Assembly (NCBI GenBank): GCA_036703315.1
Contig: DATNPH010000036.1
Coordinates: 1-64,000 of the forward strand
DNA length: 64,000 nt
DNA from: DATNPH01 sp036703315
Lineage (GTDB): Bacteria; Cyanobacteriota; Cyanobacteriia; Cyanobacteriales; Coleofasciculaceae
Reading direction: 5' to 3'
Shown here one piece after another: positions 25,998-34,763 of this stretch (the first letter of the stretch is position 1; each line of letters begins with the position of its first letter). The translations under genes and the position numbers were made by a program. The notes below the pieces were generated by a model. That model did no database searches, was not told the origin of the DNA, and saw nothing but the letters and a program-made list of their open reading frames with translations.

Positions 25998-26666
25998 ATG
26001 TTTTCTAAGCAGATAACTGACTCAAAAGTCTTCAACTGGTTTGAGGAGCGTCTAGAAATCCAGGCACTGGCTGAGGATGTTACCTCAAAGTATGTACCTC
26101 CCCACGTTAATATTTTTTACTGCCTGGGTGGCATTACACTGGTTTGCTTTTTAATCCAGTTTGCCACTGGTTTTGCAATGACTTTTTACTATAGGCCAAC
26201 AGTGGCCGAGGCATTTTCCTCCGTTCAGTACTTAATGACTCAGGTGAACTTCGGGTGGCTCATCCGCTCGGTTCATCGTTGGTCTGCCAGCATGATGGTA
26301 CTGATGATGATTTTGCACATCTTCCGGGTTTACCTCACTGGCGGCTTCAAAAAGCCTCGTGAATTGACCTGGGTAACCGGTGTGATTTTAGCCGTAATTA
26401 CCGTTTCCTTTGGCGTTACTGGCTATTCACTGCCTTGGGATCAAGTTGGTTACTGGGCTGTCAAGATTGTCTCTGGTGTCCCTGAGGCAATTCCTGTTGT
26501 CGGTACTTTTATCGCGGATCTGGTACGCGGTGGAAGTAGCGTTGGGCAAGCCACCCTGACTCGCTACTACAGCGCTCATACCTTTGTTCTGCCCTGGTTG
26601 ATTGCAGTCTTCATGCTGTTACACTTCATCATGATTCGCAAACAGGGTATTTCCGGTCCGTTGTAA
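25998..26666 (+). CDS. petB: Cytochrome b6 (PetB)
   Basis: This 222-residue integral thylakoid membrane subunit of the cytochrome b6f complex, which passes electrons from plastoquinol to plastocyanin/cytochrome c6, is highly conserved. Seen are SKYVPPHVNIFYCLGG with the heme c(n)-linking Cys42, the HRWSASMMVL and HTFVLPW histidine pairs for the two b hemes, and the C-terminal MIRKQGISGPL. There are four membrane helices. The length equals that of other cyanobacterial PetB proteins. It is followed 138 nt later by petD in the same orientation, the usual petBD operon. Confidence 0.99.
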   Translation: MFSKQITDSKVFNWFEERLEIQALAEDVTSKYVPPHVNIFYCLGGITLVCFLIQFATGFAMTFYYRPTVAEAFSSVQYLMTQVNFGWLIRSVHRWSASMMVLMMILHIFRVYLTGGFKKPRELTWVTGVILAVITVSFGVTGYSLPWDQVGYWAVKIVSGVPEAIPVVGTFIADLVRGGSSVGQATLTRYYSAHTFVLPWLIAVFMLLHFIMIRKQGISGPL

Positions 26667-26804
26667 AGCAATCTGTTGGCAGTTAGCTATTAGTTGTCAG
26701 TGGTAATTCGTCTGGGCTCATCCATAAAGGACAATTAGCTAACAGCTAAAAGCTAACCGCTTTCTACCTGCTGACCTTTGTTGATTAAGGAGAATCATCT
26801 AACA
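26667..26804. repeat. petB-petD intercistronic spacer with inverted TTAGCTA-type repeats
   Basis: Degenerate copies of TTAGCTA occur in both orientations: GCAGTTAGCTATTAG near 26680-26694, then CAATTAGCTAACAGCTAAAAGCTAACC near 26733-26759. They could pair in the petBD mRNA. The spacer ends with AAGGAGAATCA, the petD ribosome-binding site. Confidence 0.55.
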
Positions 26805-27287
26805 ATGGCAACTATCAAAAAGCCGGATCTCAACGATCCAAAGTTACGCGAAAAGCTGGCCAAGGGGATGGGTCATAACTATTATGGCGAACCCGCTTGG
26901 CCTAATGACCTTCTGTATATCTTCCCTGTAGTTATTATGGGGACAATTGCTTTGTGCATTGGTTTGGCTGTTCTTGACCCAGCGATGGTTGGTGAACCAG
27001 CAAACCCCTTTGCCACGCCTCTAGAAATCCTTCCAGAATGGTACTTATTTCCGGTTTTCCAAATCCTGCGCACTTTACCCAATAAACTGCTGGGAGTTGC
27101 GTGCATGGGAGCGGTTCCATTAGGTCTTATCCTGGTACCTTTCATTGAGAACGTCAACAAGTTCCAAAACCCATTCCGTCGTCCAGTAGCGACAACGGTG
27201 TTCCTGCTTGGGACTCTTGCTACTCTCTGGCTAGGCATTGGTGCCACCTTCCCAATTGATAAGTCTTTCACCTTGGGTCTGTTTTAA
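26805..27287 (+). CDS. petD: Cytochrome b6f complex subunit IV (PetD)
   Basis: This 160-residue thylakoid membrane protein with three helices forms the quinol-oxidising site with cytochrome b6 and the Rieske protein. Seen are the canonical N terminus MATIKKPDLNDP, then LREKLAKGMGHNYYGEPAWP, and the PEWY quinol-site motif in ILPEWYLFPVFQILR. The ATG at 26805 is chosen over an upstream start at 26778 because it gives the conserved N terminus and follows AAGGAG. It is the second gene of petBD and is followed by a strong terminator. Confidence 0.99.
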   Translation: MATIKKPDLNDPKLREKLAKGMGHNYYGEPAWPNDLLYIFPVVIMGTIALCIGLAVLDPAMVGEPANPFATPLEILPEWYLFPVFQILRTLPNKLLGVACMGAVPLGLILVPFIENVNKFQNPFRRPVATTVFLLGTLATLWLGIGATFPIDKSFTLGLF

Positions 27288-27312
27288 GATTTAAGACCCT
27301 AATGGCTGACGC

Positions 27313-27380
27313 TTGACGCCTGTTCGTGTCTCAGTAGTGCTAATGTACTGCCCCGAGACATCAACAGGCGTCAATTTTTT
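27313..27380 (+). terminator. Intrinsic terminator of the petBD operon
   Basis: TTGACGCCTGTT (27313-27324) pairs perfectly with AACAGGCGTCAA (27363-27374) and an inner TGTCTC/GAGACA stem, followed by six T residues (27375-27380). It begins 25 nt after petD. Confidence 0.9.
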
Positions 27381-27716
27381 AGAGAAGTTGGAGTAATTCT
27401 TTGGTTATTTTTGTCCCTACATAAGGTAGCATGTTAAGTTAGCGATGTATTGACTACCTTTCCAGGGAAACTACCCTCCTCGACAGGATGCCACTCTACC
27501 GAAATCTCAGAGCATCTACGTAGTAAACATCGCCACTGACATCAATTCCAAATTGTTAAGAAACTGCTTGATAGTAGTTTAGAATTCAGGTTTGCTTCAA
27601 TTTCCATATTGTTAGGTCAATACTAACTCTCGAAGGCAATCAGTGAGGAAGATACCTCATCCTCTATCTCTTGTCAGCTGATGTAAGCTGGGAGCAGCAA
27701 AGGGTCGAGCATAGGG

Positions 27717-28136
27717 ATGTTAAGACTTGAGCGTCTCAAGGTAAAGAGTGATTTAACCCTCCAGGCCCAGGTACAGAAATGGTTTGAGCAGTTCTGCTCA
27801 AACTACATTTCACACAAATACAGCTCAAATCGTCGATTTTATCAGCTCAATCTAGCTCTAGCTGAAGGATTTTCCAATGCCGTTCGTCATGCTCATCAAG
27901 AACTACCCTCTGACACAATAATTGAAATCGAGCTAGCAATTAATGATAAGCAGATAGAAATCCGGATATGGGATCAGGGCCAACCTTTCGATCCAAATAT
28001 TTTAGAAGAACCATTACCGGGAACACTCTGTGAAGGAGGGTATGGCTGGTTTCTACTCAGACGCGCTGCTGACCGAGTTGTCTACGAACGTTGTCAGGAC
28101 GGAAGAAACTGCTTGTTGATTTCAAGCAGCATCTAA
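27717..28136 (+). CDS. RsbW/SpoIIAB-like anti-sigma factor ATPase (HATPase_c_2)
   Basis: This 139-residue stand-alone GHKL ATP-binding domain shows the N box (ALAEGFSNAVRHAHQ), G1 (IWDQGQPFDP) and G2 (GGYGWFLLRR) motifs. Such proteins phosphorylate anti-sigma antagonists or bind sigma factors in partner-switching cascades. No STAS-domain antagonist or PP2C phosphatase gene is adjacent, so its partners are elsewhere. The protein is cytoplasmic. The upstream gap (27381-27716) shows no other gene. Confidence 0.88.
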   Translation: MLRLERLKVKSDLTLQAQVQKWFEQFCSNYISHKYSSNRRFYQLNLALAEGFSNAVRHAHQELPSDTIIEIELAINDKQIEIRIWDQGQPFDPNILEEPLPGTLCEGGYGWFLLRRAADRVVYERCQDGRNCLLISSSI

Positions 28137-28252
28137 GCCGTTAAGAAGCTTTCTTTTCCTCACTACCCACTGCCGACTCACTACTCCCCTCTGCTTACTC
28201 CCACCCAGGAGCGCCTTGTCAAGATGAATCTGGACTAGGATGGAGGAGATAT

Positions 28253-28666
28253 TTGATACATAATCCTGCATCCTTAAAGACTGCCGTGAACCAGGACACC
28301 CCTAAACTTTTTCAGTTCAATCTATCCGGTCTGAGCCGTTGGCTCATTCTCTTAACAACTATTTTGCTGCTAGGATCGGTTGGCTTGGGCTGGCTAGTCA
28401 ACGGTTTTTTGATTCTAGTTGGGTTAGTGCTCATCTCTCCAGTGGTTGCGTGGCTGGTGTTTCGCTGGTGGTTGAGACGCAATCTGGTTGAAGACAAATG
28501 TCCAGTTTGTGCTAATGAGTTCACGGGTTTTAATCGCACCGAATGCCGATGCCCCAGTTGTGGGGAACCACTGAAAGTAGAACAAGGGCATTTTTCCCGC
28601 TTCACGCCCCCCGATACGATTGATGTTGAAGCCGTAGAGGTATCAGTTCGACAACTTGAAGATTAG
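28253..28666 (+). CDS. Small membrane protein with a C-terminal zinc ribbon
   Basis: This 137-residue protein starts with TTG, supported by a GGAGGAG ribosome-binding site five bases upstream. Two hydrophobic helices (about residues 26-66) are followed by a cytoplasmic-type zinc ribbon with CPVC and CPSC pairs (about 82-105). It is a pattern common in uncharacterised cyanobacterial proteins. The role is unknown. The gap before it contains degenerate CACTACCC-type repeats (about 28160-28200). Confidence 0.72.
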   Translation: MIHNPASLKTAVNQDTPKLFQFNLSGLSRWLILLTTILLLGSVGLGWLVNGFLILVGLVLISPVVAWLVFRWWLRRNLVEDKCPVCANEFTGFNRTECRCPSCGEPLKVEQGHFSRFTPPDTIDVEAVEVSVRQLED

Positions 28667-28741
28667 AACGAACAAGGTAAGGAGTTCAGAACAACAACTT
28701 TTCTGCAACGTCTTACCTTCTCAACTTCTGTAACTTCTGAG

Positions 28742-29167
28742 TTAACGCTTCTGAGTAAGAGATAGTGTATAGGCGTTTTGACCCTCAGCGCGATCGCCTA
28801 CGTACACCGAGTAGCTGCCTTTTTCCCAATACCCTGGTAATTGAATAGTTCCTTTAGAGAAACTATCTGCCTGTACACAGGAACTTCCATTCGGACCTTG
28901 AATCAACAGCGTAGGCTGACCAGCGCTTTGTACACTGAAGCGTAAGTAATTGAAGTTATCGCTTAAGTTAAAGACATGATTCGGCGTAGCCCCAACCTTC
29001 CCACAGCCTTGAGCCGCTTGTGAGCCTCCAGATGTTCCTGTAACGACTAGTGGATCGGGCACAAATCCAGGTGCAAGTTGTATCGGTTGACTACGAACCG
29101 CGGTAACACTTGTCAAGAGCATCGTCAAGGTGGCGGGAAAAACCATCAAGTGTTTAAATATTTTCAT
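28742..29167 (-). CDS. Exported PPC-like beta-sandwich protein
   Basis: This 141-residue protein has an N-terminal signal peptide (MKIFKHLMVFPATLTMLLTS, cleaved near VRS-QP) and one compact domain with TPNHVFNLSDNFNYLRFSV, LLIQGPNGSSC, PGYWEKGSYSVYVGD and YTLSLTQ. This order of strands is like bacterial pre-peptidase C-terminal (PPC) domains. Two cysteines (QGCGKV and SSCVQA) may form a disulfide. It is probably periplasmic; the function is unknown. The start ATG is unambiguous from the signal peptide. Confidence 0.75.
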   Translation of the reverse strand: MKIFKHLMVFPATLTMLLTSVTAVRSQPIQLAPGFVPDPLVVTGTSGGSQAAQGCGKVGATPNHVFNLSDNFNYLRFSVQSAGQPTLLIQGPNGSSCVQADSFSKGTIQLPGYWEKGSYSVYVGDRAEGQNAYTLSLTQKR

Positions 29168-29561
29168 TGCATTTTTACCGCTAGATACCCCATCTCACAA
29201 ACAACGAGGAGGAAGCGGGGCGGGATTTGCCACTTCCTAGCAGTAGGATGTCTGCCCTGGCTTTTTATCAAATCTTCCTAATACCAGTGTCCTAGATTAG
29301 TGGACGTTTGGGGTAGTCTGTGTTCCTATTTCTCAACTGTCACTATCGATCTAGGGTTCTACAGTTGTATTATTTGACTGGTCTAATAGTGTTAACAGGC
29401 AAGCAAGTTACAATCACAGCTAAAAAGCGTGCTACAACTGGTTGCATCCCTTTTCACTGTTGCGGTATTAAGAGTAATACTGTACTTGGTGTATAAATTC
29501 TTCGTAGCCCCACAGTCGGCAAAGTAAGTGCAAACCTTTCCTCGTAGCGTGAGATTTGAGC
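29168..29561. other. Intergenic region, no supported gene
   Basis: This 394-bp gap lies between two divergent genes. I see no open frame with a credible start and no clear RNA gene; promoters for both neighbours are expected here. Confidence 0.5.
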
Positions 29562-31790
29562 ATGGCTAGTCCTACCATAAAAAGCGAAAAAAATCAAGGT
29601 AGGAGCCGAGCATTTCTGCTACGATTTCACCTAGCCTTCCCACTGGTAACCCGACGTTGCGCTGCTGTTGTGTTGGAAGTCTCGATGGTTGCCGCCAGTG
29701 CGCTAGTTCCTTACAGTATTGGCTTGTATGCCAAAGACCACTCGACGACAGAACCAGTTCCCCTTAATCCAGTGTTGGCATCGACGGAGGAGGCGATCGC
29801 GAAAACTCTCGCCTATCCTTTGCGCGAACAACGGACTCGGCAGGTAGCCCCTCTCACGAATTTATTCTGGTGCGGGGCGCTAGTGATACCATTGGTCATG
29901 ACAGGCTGGCAGCTCTATCTCCTCTCAAAAACGGGTCAAACCAGTCCAAAACGTTGGTTTGGTGTCCAAGTTGTCACCGCCTCTGGAGCACCTCCTGGCT
30001 TGGTGCGTGCAGTTTGGCGTGAGGCAGTGGGACGTTGGGGATTGCCCATTGGAACGGCTTATGTACTTTGGCGCTACACGGGTGCCTTTCCAGACTTAGG
30101 TATTCTGCTTGGACTAGCTGGATTGATGCTACTGGCAGAGAGTAGTAGCGCATTGTTCGGCTCACGACGGCGCACCCTGCACGACCAACTGGCAGGAACT
30201 TATGTCCTGGAGTCCCGACAGAATTTCTCTCCTTACTCGGAGCGTTTTCAGACAATGCAAGCCCAATGGCGTGACAATTCAGTGACGCTGGAGGTAGAAA
30301 ACGGTTTGGAGTCTCCTGTTGAGGAGGTATCAACGGATCAAAGACGAGATCGAGCCGTCACAACTATTGTTCTGACCTCACAACAACCAAAGCGATCGCA
30401 TTTGAATCTTTGGTTTTGGATGCGCCAGCATCCTGGTCTTACCCTGCTGATTATGGCAGCCGCGGGGATGGTATCTGTTCTAGGAACCTTTGTTGGTACC
30501 CAAATCTATATCCAAAGTCAGGCAAATCGACGAGAGTTCAAAAAGCAGAACAATCAGGTGTTTCTAGCGTTAGTTAAACAATTAAGCTCATTTGGCGCGA
30601 ATGCCACACAAGAGCGACAAGGAGCGATACTGGCACTAGCAAGGCTGGACGATGCGCGGGCTGTTCCTTTCCTGGTAGATTTGCTGGGTCAGGAAAAGAC
30701 GGTTAGCTTGATTGAGACAATTCAACAAGCTTTGGTGAGTAAAGGTGCAGAAGCCTTACCCGCTCTGCAACGATTGAATCAATCCCTGCAAAATGACCAA
30801 GAGACGCTACGGCGTCGGGGTACAGGTGCAGAGCGCCAGTTAGTAGCTTTGCGGCAACGAGCAACCAATAGAGCGATCGCAAAAATTCTGACAATCGACA
30901 CCAATCAAATTCATAACGCTGACTTAAGCCGTACTAACTTGAGCCAGGTTAGCACGGGTTCTGCACAATTTAGCCTAATTCTGGAAAACCTTGACTTATC
31001 TGGCATCAACTTCCGTTCGACAAATTTGACAGGAGCAAGTCTACGCAGCAGCCGCTTCTATGGGCTAGGTGAGGATGGACGCTATGGCACCTTTGACGAT
31101 TGGATTAGCGATTTTAGTGGTGCCGAACTCAGAAATGCTGACCTAACCAAGGCGAACCTAAACAACGTGCTGATGAATCGCACCAGTTTAGTTCGGGCAA
31201 CTCTGAACCAGGTGAACTTGTCCAACAGTCGCTTGATCGGCGCAAATCTCAGCGGTGCCCAGCTGATTGGAGCCAATTTGCAACAAGCCATCTTAGAAAA
31301 TGCCAGCTTAACTGGTGCAGAATTGGGGGAGGCAAAATTAACCCAGTCCAATCTGCATGGTGCCCGTCTTGGACGAGTTAGCGCTGAAGGAGGCGACTTC
31401 TCGTTTGCTGATTTGACTCAATCGAACTGGCAAGACGCCGATCTTTCAGGAGCTAATTTAAGCAACGCTAATCTCCAAGATGCTGACCTCAGCTCAACCA
31501 AACTCATTGATGCGAATCTTCGCAATGCCCAGTTGCAAAATACCAAGCTACGGAACTCTAACCTGAGTTCTGCCGACTTGCGAGGGGCGAATCTGGCAGG
31601 AACCGATTTTCGGGGAGCTACCTTCACCGCAACACCTGTTCGATCCAATCAATTTATCGAGAAACCACTAAATGCCACGTCAGGGGCTCGTGTCAAGGGC
31701 GTTAATTTTGCCAAAGCCAAAAATTTAGATACTAAGCAAATTAAATATATCTGTAACCAGGGTGGAATTCATCCTCAATGCCCTAAGTGA
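29562..31790 (+). CDS. RDD membrane domain protein with C-terminal pentapeptide repeats
   Basis: This protein of about 742 residues has an unusual domain chain. Residues about 25-210 form an RDD-type membrane domain (three or four hydrophobic segments, with a conserved R-D pattern ending HDQLAGTYVL). Another membrane helix lies near 300-320. A HEAT-like stretch (EGAILALARLDDARAVPFLVDLL) follows, then a long pentapeptide-repeat beta-helix (A(D/N)Lxx repeated, about residues 445-700). The tail KNLDTKQIKYICNQGGIHPQCPK is typical of such proteins. The pentapeptide domain should be cytoplasmic or lumenal, scaffolding a partner. The ATG at 29562 is preferred to a TTG two codons upstream. The function is unknown. 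Confidence 0.85.
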   Translation: MASPTIKSEKNQGRSRAFLLRFHLAFPLVTRRCAAVVLEVSMVAASALVPYSIGLYAKDHSTTEPVPLNPVLASTEEAIAKTLAYPLREQRTRQVAPLTNLFWCGALVIPLVMTGWQLYLLSKTGQTSPKRWFGVQVVTASGAPPGLVRAVWREAVGRWGLPIGTAYVLWRYTGAFPDLGILLGLAGLMLLAESSSALFGSRRRTLHDQLAGTYVLESRQNFSPYSERFQTMQAQWRDNSVTLEVENGLESPVEEVSTDQRRDRAVTTIVLTSQQPKRSHLNLWFWMRQHPGLTLLIMAAAGMVSVLGTFVGTQIYIQSQANRREFKKQNNQVFLALVKQLSSFGANATQERQGAILALARLDDARAVPFLVDLLGQEKTVSLIETIQQALVSKGAEALPALQRLNQSLQNDQETLRRRGTGAERQLVALRQRATNRAIAKILTIDTNQIHNADLSRTNLSQVSTGSAQFSLILENLDLSGINFRSTNLTGASLRSSRFYGLGEDGRYGTFDDWISDFSGAELRNADLTKANLNNVLMNRTSLVRATLNQVNLSNSRLIGANLSGAQLIGANLQQAILENASLTGAELGEAKLTQSNLHGARLGRVSAEGGDFSFADLTQSNWQDADLSGANLSNANLQDADLSSTKLIDANLRNAQLQNTKLRNSNLSSADLRGANLAGTDFRGATFTATPVRSNQFIEKPLNATSGARVKGVNFAKAKNLDTKQIKYICNQGGIHPQCPK

Positions 31791-31797
31791 AAGAAGA

Positions 31798-31830
31798 TAG
31801 GGAGTAGGGACTAGGGAGTAGGGAGTGGGA
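31798..31830. repeat. STRR, heptamer GGGAGTA
   Basis: About four tandem copies of GGGAGTA/GGGACTA lie just after the RDD-pentapeptide gene. Confidence 0.85.
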
Positions 31831-32063
31831 AAAAGCGATTTTCAGTGTTAAATGGGCGATCGCTTATTACGTATAGACTAAGCCAATGGCTAGTATAGAT
31901 ATCGATAAATAACTTCTGGTTCAAAGCTTTTGATAACTAAAAATTAACATAAGAAGACTTATAGTAACTATTTAATATTTATTTAAGCCTTATGTTGCTA
32001 AAATAATTTTTCCATAGCTGATGATGGTAAACTTATAGAAAGCTGCAATCAGATAAGGAATTG

Positions 32064-32116
32064 TCATTACAAACAGAATGAAGATTATTCGATATTCTTC
32101 ATTCTGTTTGTAATGA
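32064..32116. promoter_or_regulatory. Perfect 21-bp inverted repeat upstream of cmpA
   Basis: The arm at 32064-32084 is matched exactly by its reverse complement at 32096-32116 around an 11-nt loop. It lies 230 nt before cmpA in a 550-bp AT-rich gap that otherwise holds no gene. There is no T-run, so it may be a transcript-leader hairpin or small element rather than a terminator. A TTA-N7/8-TAA CmpR-type site was looked for, but only near matches with wrong spacing were found. Confidence 0.65.
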
Positions 32117-32346
32117 TTACACCCAACCTTGTATTACTTGTTAAATCGGATTAGTCCCTGATTTAACGAAACCAAGCGTTGGCGAAATTGTCCAACCAAA
32201 AGAGGAGCGCTAGATTTTTAAAAACTGAGCGTTAGGTGTTCTTAGTTGCAAAAATTCTAGAGATTGTAGCAAATATTTCATTCCATAAAAACAGAGTACG
32301 CCGTTAGTAGCTCCATAGAAGATTGGATTAGCTGCAAGGAGATTCT

Positions 32347-33708
32347 ATGACCAAATTTTCAAATTTTTCGCGACGGAGATTTTTATTCACAGCTGGAGCA
32401 TCAGCTGCGAGTTCTATATTACTGAAAGGCTGCTTGGGGAACCCTCCCGATAGCCTTACCGGTAGGACTCAAGCGCAGACAACCCCCACCGCTAAAATTG
32501 ACCCGGCACAGGCACCGGAAACTCCAAACATCAAGTTAGGATATATTCCTATTGTAGAAGCGGCTCCTTTGATTATTGCTCAAGAAAAAGGTTTCTTTGC
32601 CAAGTACGGCATGACCGGAGTGAAGCTAGACAAGCAGGCTTCCTGGGGTTCAATGCGGGACAACACTGAAATTGGATCAGCTGGTGGTGGTGTTGATGGC
32701 GGTCAATATCAGATGCCAATGCCCCATTTGATTACTGAAGGTGTAATCACCAAAGGTAAGGAAAAAATCCCCATGTATCTCCTGGCGCAGTTGATTACTC
32801 ACGGGAATGGAATTGCGCTTGCCAACAAACATAAGGGACAGGGACTGGGAACAAAGATAAACACGGGCAAGGCAGTTTTTGACAAGCTCAACTCTGCAAA
32901 AACTCCGTTCACCGCTGCCCAGACCTTTCCAGCTGTTAACCAGGATTTTTGGATTCGCTATTGGTTAGCTGCTAGTGGGATTAATCCCGATACGGATATC
33001 AAATTGCTGACGGTGCCAGCTGCCCAGACGGTTGCCAATATGAAGACGGGTACAATGGATGCCTTCAGTACTGGTGACCCTTGGCCTTATCGAATTGTCA
33101 CTGACAAGATTGGCTTCCTGGCGACATTGACAGCGGAAATGTGGAAGAATCACCCTGAAGAATACTTAGCTCTTAGAGCCGATTGGGTTGATAAAAATCC
33201 CAAGGCGACGAAAGCCCTTTTGAAAGGCGTCATGGAAGCCCAACAGTGGTTGGATAATTTTGACAACCGGAAAGAAGCGGCTGAAATCCTCGCTGGACGT
33301 AATTACTTTAATCTCCCCGCTCAAGTTCTGATTGACCCATTCATGGGCAAATACGACATGGGCGATGGTCGCGTCATTGATGATAAAAAGATGGCAGCGT
33401 ACTACTGGAAAGATGAAAGAGGTAGTGTTTCCTATCCCTACAAGAGCCACGACCTTTGGTTCATAACAGAAAGCGTTCGTTGGGGATTCTTGCCGAAAGA
33501 GTACTTAACAAATGCTAAGGCGCTCATCGATAAAGTCAACAAGGAAGATATTTGGAGAGAAGCGGCTAAAGAAGCAGGAATTCCTGAAGCTGATATTCCA
33601 ACAAGTACATCCCGTGGTGTTGAAGAATTTTTTGACGGAGTCAAATTTGACCCAGAAAAACCAGAGGAATACCTAAAGAGTTTGAAAATCAAGAAAGTTC
33701 AAATTTAG
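32347..33708 (+). CDS. cmpA: Bicarbonate ABC transporter substrate-binding lipoprotein CmpA
   Basis: This 453-residue periplasmic binding protein of the CmpA/NrtA family captures bicarbonate for the high-affinity BCT1 transporter. The N terminus has a twin-arginine motif (SRRRFLF) and a lipobox with Cys29 (LLKGC). I call CmpA rather than nitrate-binding NrtA because of GYIPIVEAAPLIIAQEKGFF, GGGVDGGQ.QMPMPHLITEG, VNQDFWIRYW and TMDAFSTGDPWPYRI, which match CmpA sequences as I recall them, where NrtA differs (ALTDAAPLIIA, ILTPMPYL). It is the first gene of cmpABCD. Expression is known in other species to be induced by low CO2 through CmpR; no cmpR gene is in this window. Confidence 0.92.
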   Translation: MTKFSNFSRRRFLFTAGASAASSILLKGCLGNPPDSLTGRTQAQTTPTAKIDPAQAPETPNIKLGYIPIVEAAPLIIAQEKGFFAKYGMTGVKLDKQASWGSMRDNTEIGSAGGGVDGGQYQMPMPHLITEGVITKGKEKIPMYLLAQLITHGNGIALANKHKGQGLGTKINTGKAVFDKLNSAKTPFTAAQTFPAVNQDFWIRYWLAASGINPDTDIKLLTVPAAQTVANMKTGTMDAFSTGDPWPYRIVTDKIGFLATLTAEMWKNHPEEYLALRADWVDKNPKATKALLKGVMEAQQWLDNFDNRKEAAEILAGRNYFNLPAQVLIDPFMGKYDMGDGRVIDDKKMAAYYWKDERGSVSYPYKSHDLWFITESVRWGFLPKEYLTNAKALIDKVNKEDIWREAAKEAGIPEADIPTSTSRGVEEFFDGVKFDPEKPEEYLKSLKIKKVQI

Positions 33709-33816
33709 TTATTTGTTGTTTATTGTTTGGTAGAGAACTGAGGACTAACAATAACAACCAATAACCAATGACCAGTGACCGATGACCAATCGCTAAAGTG
33801 AAGGAAGACTACAGCA
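33709..33816. repeat. cmpA-cmpB spacer with STRR arrays in opposite orientation
   Basis: This 108-nt spacer starts with TTATTTGTTGTTTATTG-like repeats and continues with CCAATAA/CCAATGA heptamers, so the two halves can pair as a hairpin. The end, GAAGGAAGAC, is the cmpB ribosome-binding region. Confidence 0.75.
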
Positions 33817-34656
33817 ATGACAACACTCCAGAGACGCGCTTCAGCCAATACCTCCGAGAATGTAATGGTATCTCGCCTGAAGAAGCTATTGCCCGACCTT
33901 GTTCCACCGCTGGTTGCGATCGCAATTTTCTTGCTCGTGTGGCAGATATTTTCTCTGACTCCAGGGGCAACGCTGCCAGGGCCGATTCAGGTCGTGAAAG
34001 AAACCTGGATACTGATTGGATGGCCCTTTTATGACAGAGGTGGAATAGACAAAGGTTTATTTTGGCAGGTTCTTGCCAGCTTACAACGGGTTGCGATCGG
34101 TTACACCCTAGCGGCGATTGTTGGGATTGGTTTGGGCATCTTGGTTGGTACAAGTAAATTGATGTCCAAGGCTTTAGACCCCATCTTTCAGTTCCTGCGA
34201 GTTGTCGCACCTTTGGCATGGGTACCGATTGCTTTGGCAGCTTTAAGACAAAACGAACCCGCTGCTTTGTTTGTAATTTTTATCACTGCAATTTGGCCCA
34301 TCTTAATCAACACATCGGTGGGAGTCAGACAAATCCCCAGTGATTACAACAACGTCGCCAAAGTTCTCCAACTTTCCAAACAGGAATATTTCTTTAATAT
34401 TCTTATTCCCTCTGCTCTTCCCTACATTTTTACAGGGCTAAGAATTGCACTTGGCTTGGCTTGGTTGGCGATTATTGCAGCAGAAATTGTTATGTCCGGT
34501 ATTGTTGGGATTGGCTTCTTTATCTGGAATGCCTATCAGAATAACCAGGTGAGCGAAGTCATCTTAGCTGTGGTGTACATCGGTGCTGTTGGCTTAGTAC
34601 TCGACAAGCTGATGATCTGGCTTGAAGGACGGATTTTGCCACAAGAACAGAAGTAG
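33817..34656 (+). CDS. cmpB: Bicarbonate ABC transporter permease CmpB
   Basis: This 279-residue inner-membrane permease of the NrtB/CmpB/SsuC family has about six helices and the EAA-type loop (NNVAKVLQLSKQEYFFNILIPSALPYIFTGLR). The ATG at 33817 gives the usual length of NrtB/CmpB (about 278). An overlapping frame from 33798 is a shadow. It lies between cmpA and cmpC with regular 107-108-nt spacers. Confidence 0.94.
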   Translation: MTTLQRRASANTSENVMVSRLKKLLPDLVPPLVAIAIFLLVWQIFSLTPGATLPGPIQVVKETWILIGWPFYDRGGIDKGLFWQVLASLQRVAIGYTLAAIVGIGLGILVGTSKLMSKALDPIFQFLRVVAPLAWVPIALAALRQNEPAALFVIFITAIWPILINTSVGVRQIPSDYNNVAKVLQLSKQEYFFNILIPSALPYIFTGLRIALGLAWLAIIAAEIVMSGIVGIGFFIWNAYQNNQVSEVILAVVYIGAVGLVLDKLMIWLEGRILPQEQK

Positions 34657-34763
34657 TGATTAGTCATTAGTCATTAGTAAAAAGCCTAGCTAGTGACCAC
34701 CAACTAATGACTAATGCACCAATGACCAATAACCAATGACCAATGACTAAGGACTAAGAAGGA
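34657..34763. repeat. cmpB-cmpC spacer with inverted STRR arrays
   Basis: In this 107-nt spacer, GATTAGTCATTAGTCATTAG (34658-34677) is mirrored by ACTAATGACTAATG (34703-34716), and CCAATGA/CCAATAA heptamers follow. It can form an intercistronic hairpin. Confidence 0.8.

Noticed and set aside
31791..32346. NtcA (GTA-N8-TAC) or CmpR (TTA-N7/8-TAA) site upstream of cmpA
   Set aside because: Only partial matches with wrong spacing were found, so no site is annotated.
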